From positions 124,001-188,000 of the forward strand of contig NZ_CP032702.1 of assembly GCF_007833795.1 (NCBI RefSeq): a DNA stretch of 64,000 nucleotides, written 5' to 3'. Positions 9,443 to 20,560 of the stretch are shown here, piece by piece. This DNA is from Candidatus Pantoea soli. Its GTDB lineage: Bacteria; Pseudomonadota; Gammaproteobacteria; Enterobacterales; Enterobacteriaceae. Position 1 is the stretch's first letter, and the number at the start of each line of letters is the position of its first letter. The notes under the pieces were generated by a model. That model did not search any database. It worked only from the letters and a program-made list of their open reading frames with translations, and had not been told where the DNA came from. The position numbers and the translations under genes were made by a program.

Positions 9443-10702
9443 ATGAATCTTACCGAATTAAAGAATACGCCGGTTTCTGAGCTGATTACTCTCGGCGAAA
9501 ATATGGGGCTGGAAAACCTGGCGCGTATGCGCAAACAGGACATTATTTTCGCCATCCTCAAGCAACACGCGAAGAGCGGCGAAGACATCTTCGGTGATGG
9601 TGTGCTGGAGATACTGCAGGACGGATTTGGTTTCCTCCGCTCCGGAGACAGCTCCTACCTCGCCGGTCCCGATGATATCTACGTTTCTCCCAGCCAAATC
9701 CGCCGCTTCAACCTCCGCACTGGTGACACCATCTCTGGCAAAATCCGCCCGCCAAAAGAAGGTGAACGCTATTTTGCGCTGCTGAAAGTTAACGAAGTTA
9801 ACTACGACAAGCCGGAAAACGCGCGCAGTAAGATTCTGTTCGAAAACCTCACGCCACTGCACGCAAACAACCGTCTGCGTATGGAGCGCGGTAATGGCTC
9901 AACCGAAGACCTGACCGCCCGCGTGCTGGATCTGGCTTCCCCTATTGGTCGCGGGCAGCGTGGTCTGATTGTGGCACCGCCGAAAGCCGGTAAAACCATG
10001 CTGCTGCAGAACATTGCACAGAGCATTGCGTACAACTATCCGGATTGCGTGCTGATGGTCCTGCTGATTGACGAACGTCCGGAAGAAGTGACCGAGATGC
10101 AGCGCCTGGTAAAAGGCGAAGTGATCGCCTCCACCTTCGACGAGCCAGCATCACGTCACGTCCAGGTCGCGGAGATGGTTATCGAGAAGGCCAAGCGCCT
10201 GGTTGAGCACAAAAAAGATGTGATCATCCTGCTGGACTCCATCACCCGTCTGGCGCGTGCCTATAACACCGTGGTACCGGCCTCCGGTAAAGTGCTGACC
10301 GGTGGTGTGGACGCGAACGCCCTGCATCGTCCGAAGCGCTTCTTCGGTGCGGCACGTAACGTGGAAGAGGGCGGCAGCCTGACCATCATCGCGACTGCGC
10401 TGGTGGATACCGGTTCGAAGATGGACGAAGTGATTTACGAAGAGTTTAAAGGTACAGGTAACATGGAACTGCACCTGTCACGTAAAATCGCAGAAAAACG
10501 CGTGTTCCCGGCCATTGATTACAACCGTTCCGGTACCCGTAAAGAAGAGCTGCTCACCTCGCAGGAAGAACTGCAGAAAATGTGGATTCTGCGCAAAATC
10601 ATCCATCCAATGGGTGAAATTGACGCGATGGAATTCCTCATCAATAAACTGGCAATGACCAAAACCAACGACGAATTCTTCGATATGATGAAACGCTCGT
10701 AA
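9443..10702 (+). CDS. rho: Transcription termination factor Rho
   Basis: A 419-residue protein with the same length as E. coli Rho. The N-terminal RNA-binding domain carries the cold-shock-like DGFGFLRS at residues 60-67. The ATPase domain has PPKAGKT at 179-185, [13 protein letters not shown], and the Walker [15 protein letters not shown]. The secondary RNA-site loops [11 protein letters not shown] and [16 protein letters not shown] follow. Rho is a hexameric RNA translocase that ends transcription of untranslated RNA. The 342-base gap upstream and the strong terminator downstream make it a single-gene unit. Confidence 0.98.
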   Translation: MNLTELKNTPVSELITLGENMGLENLARMRKQDIIFAILKQHAKSGEDIFGDGVLEILQDGFGFLRSGDSSYLAGPDDIYVSPSQIRRFNLRTGDTISGKIRPPKEGERYFALLKVNEVNYDKPENARSKILFENLTPLHANNRLRMERGNGSTEDLTARVLDLASPIGRGQRGLIVAPPKAGKTMLLQNIAQSIAYNYPDCVLMVLLIDERPEEVTEMQRLVKGEVIASTFDEPASRHVQVAEMVIEKAKRLVEHKKDVIILLDSITRLARAYNTVVPASGKVLTGGVDANALHRPKRFFGAARNVEEGGSLTIIATALVDTGSKMDEVIYEEFKGTGNMELHLSRKIAEKRVFPAIDYNRSGTRKEELLTSQEELQKMWILRKIIHPMGEIDAMEFLINKLAMTKTNDEFFDMMKRS

Positions 10703-10752
10703 TTTTGCCCGGTGCGGGGTCACCCCGCACAAATTGCCCGGATTTATGCCCG

Positions 10753-10778
10753 ACGCCACGTCTTAACGTGGCGTTTTT
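10753..10778 (+). terminator. Rho-independent terminator of rho
   Basis: A 9-bp stem, ACGCCACGT (10753-10761) with ACGTGGCGT (10766-10774), a 4-nt loop and a run of five T at 10774-10778. It lies 50 bp after the rho stop. Confidence 0.9.
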
Positions 10779-10950
10779 CATTCGTGCGCATTAGGATTAT
10801 GCCAGTCAGGAAGCAATGATAAAGACTGATGCAGCAGGCGATGGTTTTTTCAGCAGCCACGCACGTTGCTTCAGAATTCAGAGCAGGGATATACGGCAAT
10901 AACGCGTTTCTGGCGTATTGTTGTCCACAGTTTTAGCTGAGAGCGTTGAT

Positions 10951-12054
10951 GTGAATTTACTCACTATGGGTACAGAACTGGGGTTGGTTTTTCTTTTTTC
11001 GTTAGCGTTCCTGTTTTTTGCCCGTAAAGCAGCCAAAAGAATCGGGCTGGTGGACACGCCTAACTCCAGAAAACGACACCATGGCGCGATTCCTTTAGTC
11101 GGTGGCATTTCCGTTTATGCGGGGATCTGCTTCGCTTTCGCGATCTCAAATTATTATCTGCCCCATTCCCTGCTGTATCTTGGCTGCGCCGGTGTGCTGG
11201 TTTTTGTGGGTGCGCTTGACGATCGCTTTGATATCAGCGTGAAAATCCGCGCCATGGTGCAGGCGGCTGTTGCGATTGTCATGATGGTGGGCGCCAAGCT
11301 GTATCTGCTGAGTCTCGGCTTTATTATCGGGCCGGTTGAGCTTATCGTCGGCCCGTTTGGCTACGTGCTCACGCTGTTTGCGGTCTGGGCTGCCATTAAT
11401 GCCTTTAACATGGTGGACGGTATTGATGGCCTGCTGGGCGGGTTATCCAGCGTCACGTTTGCCGCGATGGGTATCATCCTCTATCTGGATGGCCAGAGCA
11501 GCCTGGCGATGTGGTGCTTTGCCATGATTGCCGCCACCATCCCTTATATTCTGCTCAATCTGGGGTTTTTGGGCCGCCGCTACAAAGTCTTTATGGGCGA
11601 TGCCGGCAGCACCATGATTGGTTTCACTATTATCTGGATTCTGCTGGAAACCACCCAGGGGTTAAGCCACCCCATCACGCCGGTTACCGCGCTGTGGCTG
11701 ATCGCGATCCCGCTGATGGACATGGTGGCGATCATGTACCGTCGCCTGCGTAAAGGCATGAGCCCCTTTTCTGCCGATCGTCAGCACATTCATCATCTCA
11801 TCATGCGTGCCGGGTTTACTTCCCGTCAGGCGTTCCTGTTGATCACCGTCGCTGCCGCGCTGCTGGCAGGCGTTGGCGTACTGGGAGAGTATCTGGCGTT
11901 TATTCCTGAGTGGGTGATGCTGCTGCTTTTCCTGATGGCGTTCCTCCTCTACGGTTATTGCCTGAAACACGCCTGGCGCGTAGCCCGTAAAATTCGCCGG
12001 ATAAAACGTCGCTGGCAACACAGCGGTGAAGAGAAAAAACAGACACCCAGATAA
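10951..12054 (+). CDS. wecA: UDP-GlcNAc:undecaprenyl-phosphate GlcNAc-1-phosphate transferase
   Basis: A 367-residue polytopic membrane protein, exactly the E. coli WecA length, with about eleven membrane segments. Family motifs are visible: GALDDRFDISVKIRA, NAFNMVDGIDGLLGG (aspartates for Mg2+ and catalysis), KVFMGDAGSTMIGF and the cytoplasmic histidine motif RQHIHHLIMRAGF. WecA makes undecaprenyl-PP-GlcNAc, the first lipid intermediate of enterobacterial common antigen and often also of O antigen. I use the GTG at 10951, which gives VNLLTMGTEL and matches the known GTG start in E. coli; the upstream in-frame ATG at 10918 would add eleven unlike residues. First gene of the ECA operon. Confidence 0.96.
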   Translation: MNLLTMGTELGLVFLFSLAFLFFARKAAKRIGLVDTPNSRKRHHGAIPLVGGISVYAGICFAFAISNYYLPHSLLYLGCAGVLVFVGALDDRFDISVKIRAMVQAAVAIVMMVGAKLYLLSLGFIIGPVELIVGPFGYVLTLFAVWAAINAFNMVDGIDGLLGGLSSVTFAAMGIILYLDGQSSLAMWCFAMIAATIPYILLNLGFLGRRYKVFMGDAGSTMIGFTIIWILLETTQGLSHPITPVTALWLIAIPLMDMVAIMYRRLRKGMSPFSADRQHIHHLIMRAGFTSRQAFLLITVAAALLAGVGVLGEYLAFIPEWVMLLLFLMAFLLYGYCLKHAWRVARKIRRIKRRWQHSGEEKKQTPR

Positions 12055-12079
12055 GTACCCGGATAAGGATTCTTTTGTT

Positions 12080-13129
12080 ATGACCTCTGTCGTTGTGGAG
12101 AACGAACTGGACGTGCGCGGCCTCGGCTGCGCATTATGGCGTGGGAAGCGCTGGATTATCGGCCTGGCGCTGCTGTTTGCGCTGCTGGCATGGCTGGCTT
12201 CGCTGGTGATGAAGCAGTCCTGGAGTTCGACCGCCGTAACCGATCGCCCCACCGTCAATATGCTGGGTGCATTCTTTGTGCAGCAGCAGTTCCTCAATAA
12301 TCTGGATATCCGTAATCAGACTGTCAGCCTGAGCACCCCTGCACCGACGGTAATGGATGAAGTGTACCAGGAGTTTACGATGCAGCTGGCGTCCTGGGAT
12401 ACGCGTCGCGACTTCTGGCAGCAGACGGACTATTTCAAAAGCCGTAAAAGCGGCAATGCGCACAATGATGCCGCCCTGCTGGACGATCTGATCATCAATA
12501 TCCAGTACACGCCCGCCGATGCCGCGCACAATACGCAGGATAACATTAAGCTGGTAGCGGAAACCGCCAGCGATGCCAATAACCTGCTGCGCCAGTACAT
12601 TGCGTACGCCAGCGAAAGAGCAGCACGGCACCTCAATGACGAACTGAAAGGCGCCTGGCAGGCGCGCAGCGTGCAGCTTCAGGCGCAGGTCAATCGCCAG
12701 CAGGCGGTCGCGCAGGCCGTGTTTGATCGTCAGCGTCAGCGCATTGAACAGGCGCTGAAAGTGGCAAGTGAGCAGGGGATTCGGGAAAACCGCGCCCCCG
12801 CCAATGGCGAAGCCCTGCAGGACAGCGATCGTTTTCTGCTCGGGCAGTCCATGCTGCAGGCGCAGCTGGACACCCTGCAGGCCAGCGGACCTGCTTACGA
12901 TTTGAGCTATGATCAAAACAGGGCGATGCTGGGCACGCTGCAGGCCGGGCCGCAGCTGGATAAACAGTTCCAGACCTATCGCTATTTGCGTACGCCAGAA
13001 GAACCGGTCACGCGCGACAGCCCGCGCCGCCTGTTTATGATGGTGATGTGGGGTATCATTGGTGCGCTGGTTGGGGCAGGGGTGGCGCTGGTGCGTCGTC
13101 CGCGCGCCGCATTAGCCACAAGTCACTAA
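12080..13129 (+). CDS. wzzE: ECA polysaccharide chain length modulator WzzE
   Basis: A 349-residue Wzz/PCP-1 protein (E. coli 348). A first membrane helix lies near residues 33-53 and a second near 325-343, with a long periplasmic coiled region between. Conserved blocks are [26 protein letters not shown], and the Pro-rich entry to the second helix [13 protein letters not shown]. WzzE sets ECA chain length together with WzyE. I start at ATG 12080 with AAGGA ten bases before it. The in-frame ATG at 12026 lies inside wecA and would add eighteen charged residues unlike the family. It sits between wecA and wecB. Confidence 0.95.
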   Translation: MTSVVVENELDVRGLGCALWRGKRWIIGLALLFALLAWLASLVMKQSWSSTAVTDRPTVNMLGAFFVQQQFLNNLDIRNQTVSLSTPAPTVMDEVYQEFTMQLASWDTRRDFWQQTDYFKSRKSGNAHNDAALLDDLIINIQYTPADAAHNTQDNIKLVAETASDANNLLRQYIAYASERAARHLNDELKGAWQARSVQLQAQVNRQQAVAQAVFDRQRQRIEQALKVASEQGIRENRAPANGEALQDSDRFLLGQSMLQAQLDTLQASGPAYDLSYDQNRAMLGTLQAGPQLDKQFQTYRYLRTPEEPVTRDSPRRLFMMVMWGIIGALVGAGVALVRRPRAALATSH

Positions 13130-13139
13130 GAGAATCAGC

Positions 13140-14264
13140 GTGAAAGTTCTGACCGTATTTGGCACGCGCCCTGAAGCGATCAAAATGGCTCCGCTGGTGC
13201 AGGCGCTGGCGCAGGATGCTGCGTTTGAATCGCGCCTGTGCGTGACCGCCCAGCATCGCGAGATGCTGGATCAGGTGCTGCGTCTGTTCCGGCTGCAGCC
13301 GGACTATGATCTGAATATTATGCGCCCTGAACAGGGCCTGACCGAAATCACCAGCCGCATTTTGCTGGGGATGAAAACCGTACTGGCCGATTTCCAGCCG
13401 GATGTGGTGCTGGTGCATGGCGACACCACGACCACCCTCGCCGCCAGCCTTGCCGCCTTCTATCATCAGATTCCGGTCGGACATGTGGAGGCCGGGCTGC
13501 GCACCGGCAACCTGATGTCACCGTGGCCGGAAGAGGCGAACCGCACCCTGACCGGTCATCTGGCAAACTATCACTTCACGCCAACGGAAAACTCACGGCA
13601 AAACCTGCTGCGGGAAAATCTGCCGGATGCCCGTATTTTCGTCACCGGTAATACGGTGATTGATGCGCTGCTGTGGGTACGCGACCGCGTGCTGGACGAT
13701 GCCGAACTCAACGCACGCCTGGCGTCGCGCTATCCGTTCCTGGCTGAAGATAAAAAGCTGATCCTGGTTACCGGCCATCGCCGTGAGAGCTTTGGAGACG
13801 GCTTTGAGCGCATCTGCAGCGCGCTGGCGCGCATTGCGCGACAGCATCCCCAGGTGCAGATTGTCTATCCGGTGCATCTCAATCCTAACGTCAGCGAGCC
13901 GGTTAACCGCATCCTCAGCGGTATTGAAAACATCATTCTGATTGAGCCGCAGGATTATCTGCCGTTTGTCTGGCTGATGAACCGTGCATGGCTCATCCTG
14001 ACCGATTCGGGTGGCATTCAGGAAGAGGCGCCGTCGCTGGGCAAACCGGTGCTGGTAATGCGCGACACCACCGAACGGCCGGAAGCCGTTGACGCCGGTA
14101 CGGTGAAGCTGGTCGGCACCCATATCGAAACCATTGTCGCTGAAGTCAGCCTGCTGCTGCAGAATGACGAGGCGTGGCAGGCGATGAGCCGCGCACATAA
14201 TCCCTATGGCGATGGCCATGCCTGCGCGCGTATTTTGCAGGCACTCAAACAAAACAGAGTTTAA
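13140..14264 (+). CDS. wecB: UDP-GlcNAc 2-epimerase (non-hydrolysing)
   Basis: A 374-residue enzyme starting with GTG ten bases after wzzE. It opens [19 protein letters not shown], the signature of the family, and carries [20 protein letters not shown], the active-site segment [10 protein letters not shown] and [18 protein letters not shown]. It interconverts UDP-GlcNAc and UDP-ManNAc in the cytoplasm. WecC then oxidises the product to UDP-ManNAcA, the second sugar of the ECA repeat. It aligns over its whole length with E. coli WecB (RffE). Confidence 0.97.
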   Translation: MKVLTVFGTRPEAIKMAPLVQALAQDAAFESRLCVTAQHREMLDQVLRLFRLQPDYDLNIMRPEQGLTEITSRILLGMKTVLADFQPDVVLVHGDTTTTLAASLAAFYHQIPVGHVEAGLRTGNLMSPWPEEANRTLTGHLANYHFTPTENSRQNLLRENLPDARIFVTGNTVIDALLWVRDRVLDDAELNARLASRYPFLAEDKKLILVTGHRRESFGDGFERICSALARIARQHPQVQIVYPVHLNPNVSEPVNRILSGIENIILIEPQDYLPFVWLMNRAWLILTDSGGIQEEAPSLGKPVLVMRDTTERPEAVDAGTVKLVGTHIETIVAEVSLLLQNDEAWQAMSRAHNPYGDGHACARILQALKQNRV

Positions 14265-14266
14265 CT

Positions 14267-15526
14267 ATGCGTTTTACCACCATTTCCGTTATCGGACTGG
14301 GTTACATTGGGCTGCCAACCGCGGCCGTTTTTGCCTCACGGGGGAAAAAAGTCATCGGCGTGGATATCAGTCCGCGTGCGGTGGAGACCATTAATCGCGG
14401 CGATATTCACATCGTGGAGCCCGATCTGGGCGACGTGGTCCGCGCGGCGGTGCAAAACGGTAATCTGCGTGCCACCACGCAGCCGGAAGCCGCCGATGCG
14501 TTTCTGATCGCCGTTCCCACACCCTTTACTGGTGACCATCAGCCCGATCTGAGTTACGTCCGGGCGGCAGCCCTCTCGATTGCGCCGGTTCTGAAAGCCG
14601 GCGATCTGGTGATTCTGGAGTCCACCTCGCCGGTAGGCGCGACCGAGCAGATGGCCGGCTGGCTGGCCGATGCGCGTCCGGATTTACGCTTCCCGCAACA
14701 TGGCGATGAACCGGATGTGTTCATTGCCTATTGTCCGGAGCGGGTGCTGCCAGGCAAAGTGATGGTGGAACTGCTGGAAAACGATCGGGTGATCGGCGGC
14801 ATGACGCCAGCCTGTTCGGCCCGCGCCAGCGAGCTGTATCGTATTTTTCTGCGCGGTCACTGCGTGGAAACCAATGCGCGCACGGCAGAGATGTGCAAGC
14901 TGACCGAAAACAGTTTCCGCGATGTGAATATCGCCTTTGCCAACGAGCTGTCGCTGATTTGTGCGGAACAGGGGATTAACGTGTGGGAACTGATTGCGCT
15001 GGCTAACCGCCATCCGCGCGTGAATATCCTGCAGCCGGGCCCGGGGGTAGGCGGTCACTGCATCGCCGTCGATCCCTGGTTTATCATCGCGCAGAATCCG
15101 CAGCAGGCGCGGCTGATTCGCACCGCGCGCGAAGTCAATGATGCCAAACCTGACTGGGTGCTGGATCAGGTCAGGCAGGCGCTGGCGGAGTGCCTGACGG
15201 CCAGCAACAAGCGGGCCAGCGACGTCACCATCGCCTGTTTTGGCCTGGCGTTCAAACCTGACATTGATGATTTACGCGAAAGCCCGGCGCTGCGCCTTGC
15301 GCAACGTATCGCCGAATGGCACAGCGGCAGCACGCTGACCGTTGAGCCGCACATCGCCGCGCTGCCGGCAGCCCTCGCGCAACACGCCACGCTGGTTAGC
15401 GCCGCAGAAGCCCTGCAGCGCGCCGATATTCTGGTCATGCTGGTTGATCACGCTCAGTTCCGCGCCCTTGATCGCGCGCAGGTGACGCAGCACTGGATCG
15501 TTGATACCAAAGGTATATGGCAATGA
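14267..15526 (+). CDS. wecC: UDP-N-acetyl-D-mannosaminuronate dehydrogenase
   Basis: A 419-residue UDP-sugar dehydrogenase. The N-terminal Rossmann motif is [19 protein letters not shown], the substrate and catalytic region includes [10 protein letters not shown] and [20 protein letters not shown], and the catalytic cysteine is in [15 protein letters not shown]. The C-terminal domain has [17 protein letters not shown]. It oxidises UDP-ManNAc to UDP-ManNAcA with two NAD+. Two bases separate it from wecB and its stop overlaps the rffG start (ATGA), so translation is probably coupled. Confidence 0.97.
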   Translation: MRFTTISVIGLGYIGLPTAAVFASRGKKVIGVDISPRAVETINRGDIHIVEPDLGDVVRAAVQNGNLRATTQPEAADAFLIAVPTPFTGDHQPDLSYVRAAALSIAPVLKAGDLVILESTSPVGATEQMAGWLADARPDLRFPQHGDEPDVFIAYCPERVLPGKVMVELLENDRVIGGMTPACSARASELYRIFLRGHCVETNARTAEMCKLTENSFRDVNIAFANELSLICAEQGINVWELIALANRHPRVNILQPGPGVGGHCIAVDPWFIIAQNPQQARLIRTAREVNDAKPDWVLDQVRQALAECLTASNKRASDVTIACFGLAFKPDIDDLRESPALRLAQRIAEWHSGSTLTVEPHIAALPAALAQHATLVSAAEALQRADILVMLVDHAQFRALDRAQVTQHWIVDTKGIWQ

Positions 15527-16599
15527 AACAGTTTTTAATTACGGGCGGAGCCGGTTTTATCGGTTCAGCGCTGGTTCGCTTTCTGACAGAAAGTACCGAT
15601 CATCGGGTAGTGGTCGTCGATAAGCTGAGTTACGCCGGCAATCTGGCCTCGCTGGCACCGGTGCAGGACAATCCGCGCTTTGCCTTTGAGCAGGTGGATA
15701 TTTGCGATCGCGCAGCGCTGGACCGCATCCTTGCGCAGTACCAGCCGGATTGCATCATGCATCTGGCGGCGGAAAGCCATGTTGATCGCTCCATTGACAG
15801 TCCCTGGGCGTTTATTGAAACCAATATCGTCGGGACGTATCACCTGCTGGAAGCCGCGCGGCATTACTGGAATGGCATGGCCGACGAGCGCAAAAAAGGC
15901 TTTATTTTCCACCATATCTCTACCGATGAAGTGTTTGGCGATTTGCACGGTACAGACACGTTTTTCACTGAAACCACGCCGTATGCGCCGAGCAGTCCCT
16001 ATTCAGCCAGTAAGGCCAGCAGCGATCACCTGGTCCGGGCCTGGATGCGGACCTATGGTCTGCCGATCATTGTCACCAACTGCTCTAACAACTACGGACC
16101 TTACCACTTCCCGGAAAAGCTGATCCCGCTCACCATCATCAATGCGCTGGCGGGGAAAAAACTGCCTGTTTATGGCAACGGCAGCCAGATTCGTGACTGG
16201 TTATATGTCGAAGATCATGCCCGGGCGCTGTACACCGTGGTCAGCAGCGGCAAAGTGGGCGAAACCTACAACATTGGCGGCCACAACGAACGCCGTAATC
16301 TTGACGTCGTGGAAATCCTGTGTGACCTGCTGGACGAACTGGCCCCCCGGCAGCGCAGCAGTGACATCACCCGCTATCGCGATCTGATTACCTTTGTCAC
16401 CGATCGTCCTGGTCACGATCTTCGCTACGCCATTGATGCCAGTAAAATTGAGCGCGAGCTTGGCTGGACACCACAGGAAACCTTTGAAAGCGGCATCCGC
16501 AAAACGGTGGAGTGGTACCTGGCAAATCCACAATGGTGGCAGGCTATTCTCAACGGCAGCTACCGGGGTGAGCGCCTCGGCTTAACAACGCCGCGCTGA
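15523..16599 (+). CDS. rffG: dTDP-glucose 4,6-dehydratase (ECA)
   Basis: A 358-residue extended short-chain dehydrogenase. It has the NAD motif [11 protein letters not shown] at the N terminus, [23 protein letters not shown] and the catalytic Tyr-Lys pair in [12 protein letters not shown]. It converts dTDP-glucose to dTDP-4-keto-6-deoxyglucose on the way to dTDP-Fuc4NAc, the third ECA sugar. The ATG at 15523 overlaps the wecC stop as ATGA and has AAAGG nine bases upstream; an ATG at 15517 is also in frame but has a shorter spacing. rffH follows 23 bp later. A paralogue (rfbB) may exist elsewhere in an O-antigen locus. Confidence 0.96.
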   Translation: MKQFLITGGAGFIGSALVRFLTESTDHRVVVVDKLSYAGNLASLAPVQDNPRFAFEQVDICDRAALDRILAQYQPDCIMHLAAESHVDRSIDSPWAFIETNIVGTYHLLEAARHYWNGMADERKKGFIFHHISTDEVFGDLHGTDTFFTETTPYAPSSPYSASKASSDHLVRAWMRTYGLPIIVTNCSNNYGPYHFPEKLIPLTIINALAGKKLPVYGNGSQIRDWLYVEDHARALYTVVSSGKVGETYNIGGHNERRNLDVVEILCDLLDELAPRQRSSDITRYRDLITFVTDRPGHDLRYAIDASKIERELGWTPQETFESGIRKTVEWYLANPQWWQAILNGSYRGERLGLTTPR

Positions 16600-16622
16600 G
16601 CCACGATGCAGGAGAAGCGGTG

Positions 16623-17504
16623 ATGAAAGGCATTATTTTAGCGGGCGGTTCGGGCACGCGCCTGCACCCGATTACCCGGGCAATTTCCAAACAATTACTG
16701 CCGGTTTACGACAAGCCCATGATCTATTATCCGCTGTCGGTGCTGATGCTGGCAGGGATTCGCGAGGTGTTAATCATCACCACACCCGAAGATCGTGCGC
16801 ATTTTGAGCGGCTGCTGGGCGACGGCAGTGAATTTGGCCTGCAACTTTGTTACGCCGAGCAGCCAAATCCGGAGGGGCTGGCGCAGGCCTTTATCATCGG
16901 TGAAGCGTTTATCGGTGACGACAACTGCTGTCTGGTGCTGGGCGATAATCTCTATTTCGGTCAGGGCTTTAGCCCGAAACTGAAAAAAGTCGCGGCACGC
17001 AGTCGGGGTGCCACGGTGTTTGCCTATCAGGTCATGGACCCGGAGCGTTTTGGCGTGGTGGAATTCGATGACGACTTCAACGCCTTGTCGATTGAAGAGA
17101 AGCCTGCTCAGCCCAAATCGCGCTGGGCCGTTACCGGCCTCTATTTTTATGACAATCGGGTGGTGGAGTTTGCCAAACAGGTAACGCCATCGGCACGCGG
17201 CGAACTGGAAATCACTGCCATTAACCAAATGTACCTTGAGCAGAACGAACTGTCAGTTGAGCTGCTCGGACGCGGTTTTGCCTGGCTGGATACCGGAACG
17301 CATGACAGTCTGATTGACGCCAGTGTGTTCGTGCAGACCGTGGAAAAAAGGCAAGGCTTTAAGATCGCGTGTCTGGAGGAGATTGCCTGGCGCAATGGCT
17401 GGCTGAGCGATGAGCAGTTGCTGACCGCCGCCCAGGCACTGACCAAAACTGGTTACGGCCAGTATCTGCTGGATATTTTACATGCCCGTCCACGTCAATA
17501 TTAA
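16623..17504 (+). CDS. rffH: Glucose-1-phosphate thymidylyltransferase (ECA)
   Basis: A 293-residue nucleotidyltransferase, exactly the E. coli RffH length. The signature [20 protein letters not shown] is at the N terminus, followed by [31 protein letters not shown] and [13 protein letters not shown]. It joins dTTP and glucose-1-phosphate to make dTDP-glucose, the substrate of RffG. The ATG at 16623 has GGAG eight bases upstream; a GTG three bases earlier is possible. Its 3' end overlaps wecD by 23 bases. Confidence 0.96.
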   Translation: MKGIILAGGSGTRLHPITRAISKQLLPVYDKPMIYYPLSVLMLAGIREVLIITTPEDRAHFERLLGDGSEFGLQLCYAEQPNPEGLAQAFIIGEAFIGDDNCCLVLGDNLYFGQGFSPKLKKVAARSRGATVFAYQVMDPERFGVVEFDDDFNALSIEEKPAQPKSRWAVTGLYFYDNRVVEFAKQVTPSARGELEITAINQMYLEQNELSVELLGRGFAWLDTGTHDSLIDASVFVQTVEKRQGFKIACLEEIAWRNGWLSDEQLLTAAQALTKTGYGQYLLDILHARPRQY

Positions 17505-18177
17505 CCCGCTCGCCTGGGAAAGTGATTTCTTCCGTCAGCCGGTGGCGCGGCTCGAACTGGACGGCGCGCTGCCGCTGGCCGGTGCCATTGCGCAGTCCGA
17601 TGCGTTGCTGCAGGTGAAAGTGCCGGCGCAGCGTACCGCCGTGATCGATGCGCTCAGCCTGCACGGTTTTCAGCTGGTAGAAGGGGAAGCGGACCTGGCG
17701 CTGAACATCAAGCGTACCGAACGCCAAACCGGCGTGCGCATTGCGCGTGAGGCGCAGATTCCGGCGCTGCGCGCCGCAGCGGCGGCGGCATTCAGCCAGA
17801 GCCGGTTCCGGGCACCCTGGTTTGATGCAGACGACAGCGGGCGCTTTTATGCGCAGTGGATTGAGAACGCGGTGCGCGGCATCTTCGATAACCAGTGCCT
17901 GATCGCCTGCGATGAGCAGGGGGCGCTGCAGGGCTATGTCTCCATGCGTGAAGTGGCAGGCGATGTGCGTATCGGCCTGCTGGCGGTACTACCGGACGCT
18001 CAGGGCAAAGGCGTCGGGCAGCGTCTGCTGCTGGCCGCCGCCGACTGGGGCCGTGTCCGGCAGCTGGAGCGGCTGCGTGTGGCCACCCAGCTCAGTAATC
18101 TTACGGCCATGCGCCTCTATTTACGCAGCGGTGCGCGGCTGGAAAGCACCGCGTACTGGTTTTACAGGAAAGCCTGA
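17482..18177 (+). CDS. wecD: dTDP-fucosamine acetyltransferase WecD (RffC)
   Basis: A 231-residue protein with a variable N-terminal half and a GNAT acetyltransferase domain from about residue 80. Conserved blocks are [35 protein letters not shown], and the acetyl-CoA region [17 protein letters not shown], whose Q-x-x-G-x-G pattern is intact. It acetylates dTDP-4-amino-4,6-dideoxygalactose to dTDP-Fuc4NAc. The start inside rffH is supported by the [17 protein letters not shown] opening, which resembles E. coli MPVRASIEPLTWE. It is a few residues longer than E. coli (224). Confidence 0.93.
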   Translation: MPVHVNINPLAWESDFFRQPVARLELDGALPLAGAIAQSDALLQVKVPAQRTAVIDALSLHGFQLVEGEADLALNIKRTERQTGVRIAREAQIPALRAAAAAAFSQSRFRAPWFDADDSGRFYAQWIENAVRGIFDNQCLIACDEQGALQGYVSMREVAGDVRIGLLAVLPDAQGKGVGQRLLLAAADWGRVRQLERLRVATQLSNLTAMRLYLRSGARLESTAYWFYRKA

Positions 18178-19307
18178 TGATCCCGTTTAATGCGCCCCCG
18201 ATTGTGGGCACGGAAGTTGAATATATGCAGTCGGCCATGGCCAGCGGCAAGCTGTGCGGCGACGGTGGGTTTACACGCCGCTGCCAGCAGTGGATGGAGC
18301 AGCACTTTGGCAGTAAAAAAGTGCTGCTGACGCCCTCCTGCACGGCCTCGCTGGAGATGGCCGCGCTGCTGATCGACATTCAGCCCGGCGATGAAGTCAT
18401 CATGCCGAGCTACACCTTTGTCTCTACGGCGAATGCCTTTGTGCTGCGCGGTGCCACTATCGTGTTTGTGGATGTGCGGCCGGACACGCTTAACATCGAT
18501 GAAACCCGGATTGAAGCCGCCATCACCGCCCGTACCCGCGCCATTGTGCCGGTGCACTACGCCGGCGTTGCCTGTGAAATGGACACCATCATGGCGATCG
18601 CGGCGAAGCATCAGCTGATGGTCATTGAAGATGCCGCGCAGGGCGTGATGTCGCAATATAAGGGCCGGGCACTTGGCACCATCGGCCACATCGGCTGCTT
18701 CAGTTTTCACGAGACCAAAAACTACACGGCGGGCGGCGAAGGCGGTGCCACGCTGATTAACGATGCCAGACTGGTTGAGCGTGCAGAGATTATTCGCGAA
18801 AAAGGCACTAACCGCAGCCAGTTTTTCCGCGGTCAGGTCGATAAGTACACCTGGCGTGATATCGGCTCCAGCTATCTGATGTCTGATCTGCAGGCGGCCT
18901 GGCTCTGGGCGCAGCTGGAAGTGGCTGATCGCATTAACGATCAGCGCCTGCGTCTGTGGCAGCGCTACTACACGGCGCTGCAGCCGCTGGCGGCAACCGG
19001 TCGGATTGCCCTGCCGGCAGTCCCGGACGCGTGTCGCCATAATGCGCACATGTTCTACCTCAAACTGCGCGACAGCGACGATCGTCAGGCGTTGATTAAC
19101 TGGATGAAAGAGGCGGAAATCCTCACGGTCTTCCACTACATTCCGCTGCACTCCTCACCCGCCGGTGAACGCTTCGGGCGTTTTCACGGTGATGACACCT
19201 TCACCACGCGCGAAAGTGAACGGCTGCTGCGTCTGCCGCTGTTTTATAACCTGACGGACAACAACCAGCGCACCGTGATCAGTTCGCTGCTGAGCTTTTT
19301 CGCCTGA
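18177..19307 (+). CDS. wecE: dTDP-4-amino-4,6-dideoxygalactose transaminase WecE (RffA)
   Basis: A 376-residue DegT/DnrJ/EryC1 aminotransferase. It shows the phosphate-binding TPSCTASLEMAAL, VPVHYAGVACEMD, VIEDAAQGV and the PLP lysine in CFSFHETKNYTAGGEGGA. It moves an amino group from glutamate to dTDP-4-keto-6-deoxyglucose, the step before WecD. Start and stop codons overlap with both neighbours (TGATG), giving continuous coupling of wecD, wecE and wzxE. Confidence 0.96.
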   Translation: MIPFNAPPIVGTEVEYMQSAMASGKLCGDGGFTRRCQQWMEQHFGSKKVLLTPSCTASLEMAALLIDIQPGDEVIMPSYTFVSTANAFVLRGATIVFVDVRPDTLNIDETRIEAAITARTRAIVPVHYAGVACEMDTIMAIAAKHQLMVIEDAAQGVMSQYKGRALGTIGHIGCFSFHETKNYTAGGEGGATLINDARLVERAEIIREKGTNRSQFFRGQVDKYTWRDIGSSYLMSDLQAAWLWAQLEVADRINDQRLRLWQRYYTALQPLAATGRIALPAVPDACRHNAHMFYLKLRDSDDRQALINWMKEAEILTVFHYIPLHSSPAGERFGRFHGDDTFTTRESERLLRLPLFYNLTDNNQRTVISSLLSFFA

Positions 19308-20560
19308 TGTCGTTAGCCAGCGCATCAGTGTGGACCGCCTCTTCCACGCTGGTAAAAATTGTGGCGGGACTGCTGGTCGTCAAACTGCTGGCGGTCAGCT
19401 TTGGCCCGGAAGGGGTCGGTCAGGCCGGTAACTTCCGGCAGCTGATTACCGTGCTGGGGGTTCTGGCGGGAGCGGGCATTTTCAACGGCGTCACCAGCTG
19501 GGTTGCCCGTTCCCGGCAGGATCCGGCGCAGCTGCGCGCTGTCACCGGCACGGCATCCGCCATGGTGCTGGGTTTCTCCACGCTGCTGGCGCTGGTGTTT
19601 TTGCTGGCGGCCGCGCCCATCAGCCAGGCCCTGTTCGGCCATGCGGGTTATCAGGGGGTGGTGCGCATTGTCGCATTCCTGCAGCTGGGTATCGCCTGGG
19701 CCAACCTGATGCTGGCACTGCTAAAGGGCTTTCGCGACGCGCGCGGTAATGCCCTGGCGCTGATCGCCGGCAGCCTGATCGGCGTGCTGGGGTATGTGCT
19801 GTGCTGGTGGACAGGCGGCTATGCCGGCGCGCTGGTCGGCCTGGCGCTGGTGCCTGCGTTGCTGGCGCTGCCAGCGCTGTGGATGCTGCGGCGCCATCAG
19901 GCTGTGCTGCCGCTTTGCTGGCTGAAGCCGCAGTGGCAGCCTTCGCTGGCGCGCAGTCTGGCAAAATTCACCCTGATGGCGCTGATGACTGCTGTGACCC
20001 TGCCGGTAGCGTGGGTCATGATGCGAAACCTGCTGGCAGAACAGCAGAGCTGGGCGCAGGTGGGTTTATGGCAGGGCGTCACCAGCATTTCCGACGCTTA
20101 TCTGCAGTTTATCACCGCCACTTTCAGCGTCTGGCTGCTGCCGACGCTGGCAAAGCTGGAGGATAAACAGCAGATAGCCCGGGAGATCGGCCGCGCGCTG
20201 CGTTTTGTCCTGCCGGCGGTGGCTGCGGCAAGTCTGTGCGTCTGGCTGCTGCGCGATGTAGCGATCTGGCTGCTGTTTTCACCGCAGTTCACGGCGATGC
20301 GCGATCTGTTTATCTGGCAACTGGTGGGCGATGTCTTTAAAGTCGGCGCCTATGTTTTCGGATACCTGGTGATCGCCAAAGCCTCGCTGCGCTTTTATAT
20401 TCTGACGGAACTGAGCCAGTTCACACTGCTCACCGCCTTCTCCCACTGGCTTATCCCCCTGCATGGCACAACCGGTGCCGTGCAGGCCTATATGGCGACC
20501 TATGTGCTCTATTTCGCCCTGTGTTGTGGTGCCTTTTTGATTTATTGCCGGAAAAAATGA
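19307..20560 (+). CDS. wzxE: ECA lipid III flippase WzxE
   Basis: A 417-residue polytopic protein with about twelve hydrophobic segments, matching the MOP/PST flippase family. It begins MSLASASVWTASSTLVKIVAG and includes ARSRQDPAQLRAVTG and QGVTSISDAYLQFITATFSVWLLP, the latter typical of WzxE. It moves the undecaprenyl-PP-linked trisaccharide across the inner membrane to the periplasm for polymerisation by WzyE. E. coli WzxE is 416 residues. ATGA overlap with wecF follows. Confidence 0.95.
   Translation: MSLASASVWTASSTLVKIVAGLLVVKLLAVSFGPEGVGQAGNFRQLITVLGVLAGAGIFNGVTSWVARSRQDPAQLRAVTGTASAMVLGFSTLLALVFLLAAAPISQALFGHAGYQGVVRIVAFLQLGIAWANLMLALLKGFRDARGNALALIAGSLIGVLGYVLCWWTGGYAGALVGLALVPALLALPALWMLRRHQAVLPLCWLKPQWQPSLARSLAKFTLMALMTAVTLPVAWVMMRNLLAEQQSWAQVGLWQGVTSISDAYLQFITATFSVWLLPTLAKLEDKQQIAREIGRALRFVLPAVAAASLCVWLLRDVAIWLLFSPQFTAMRDLFIWQLVGDVFKVGAYVFGYLVIAKASLRFYILTELSQFTLLTAFSHWLIPLHGTTGAVQAYMATYVLYFALCCGAFLIYCRKK

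Noticed and set aside
18162..19151. 329-codon minus-strand frame opposite wecE
   Set aside because: Antisense to an operon gene in a tight plus-strand operon, no support.
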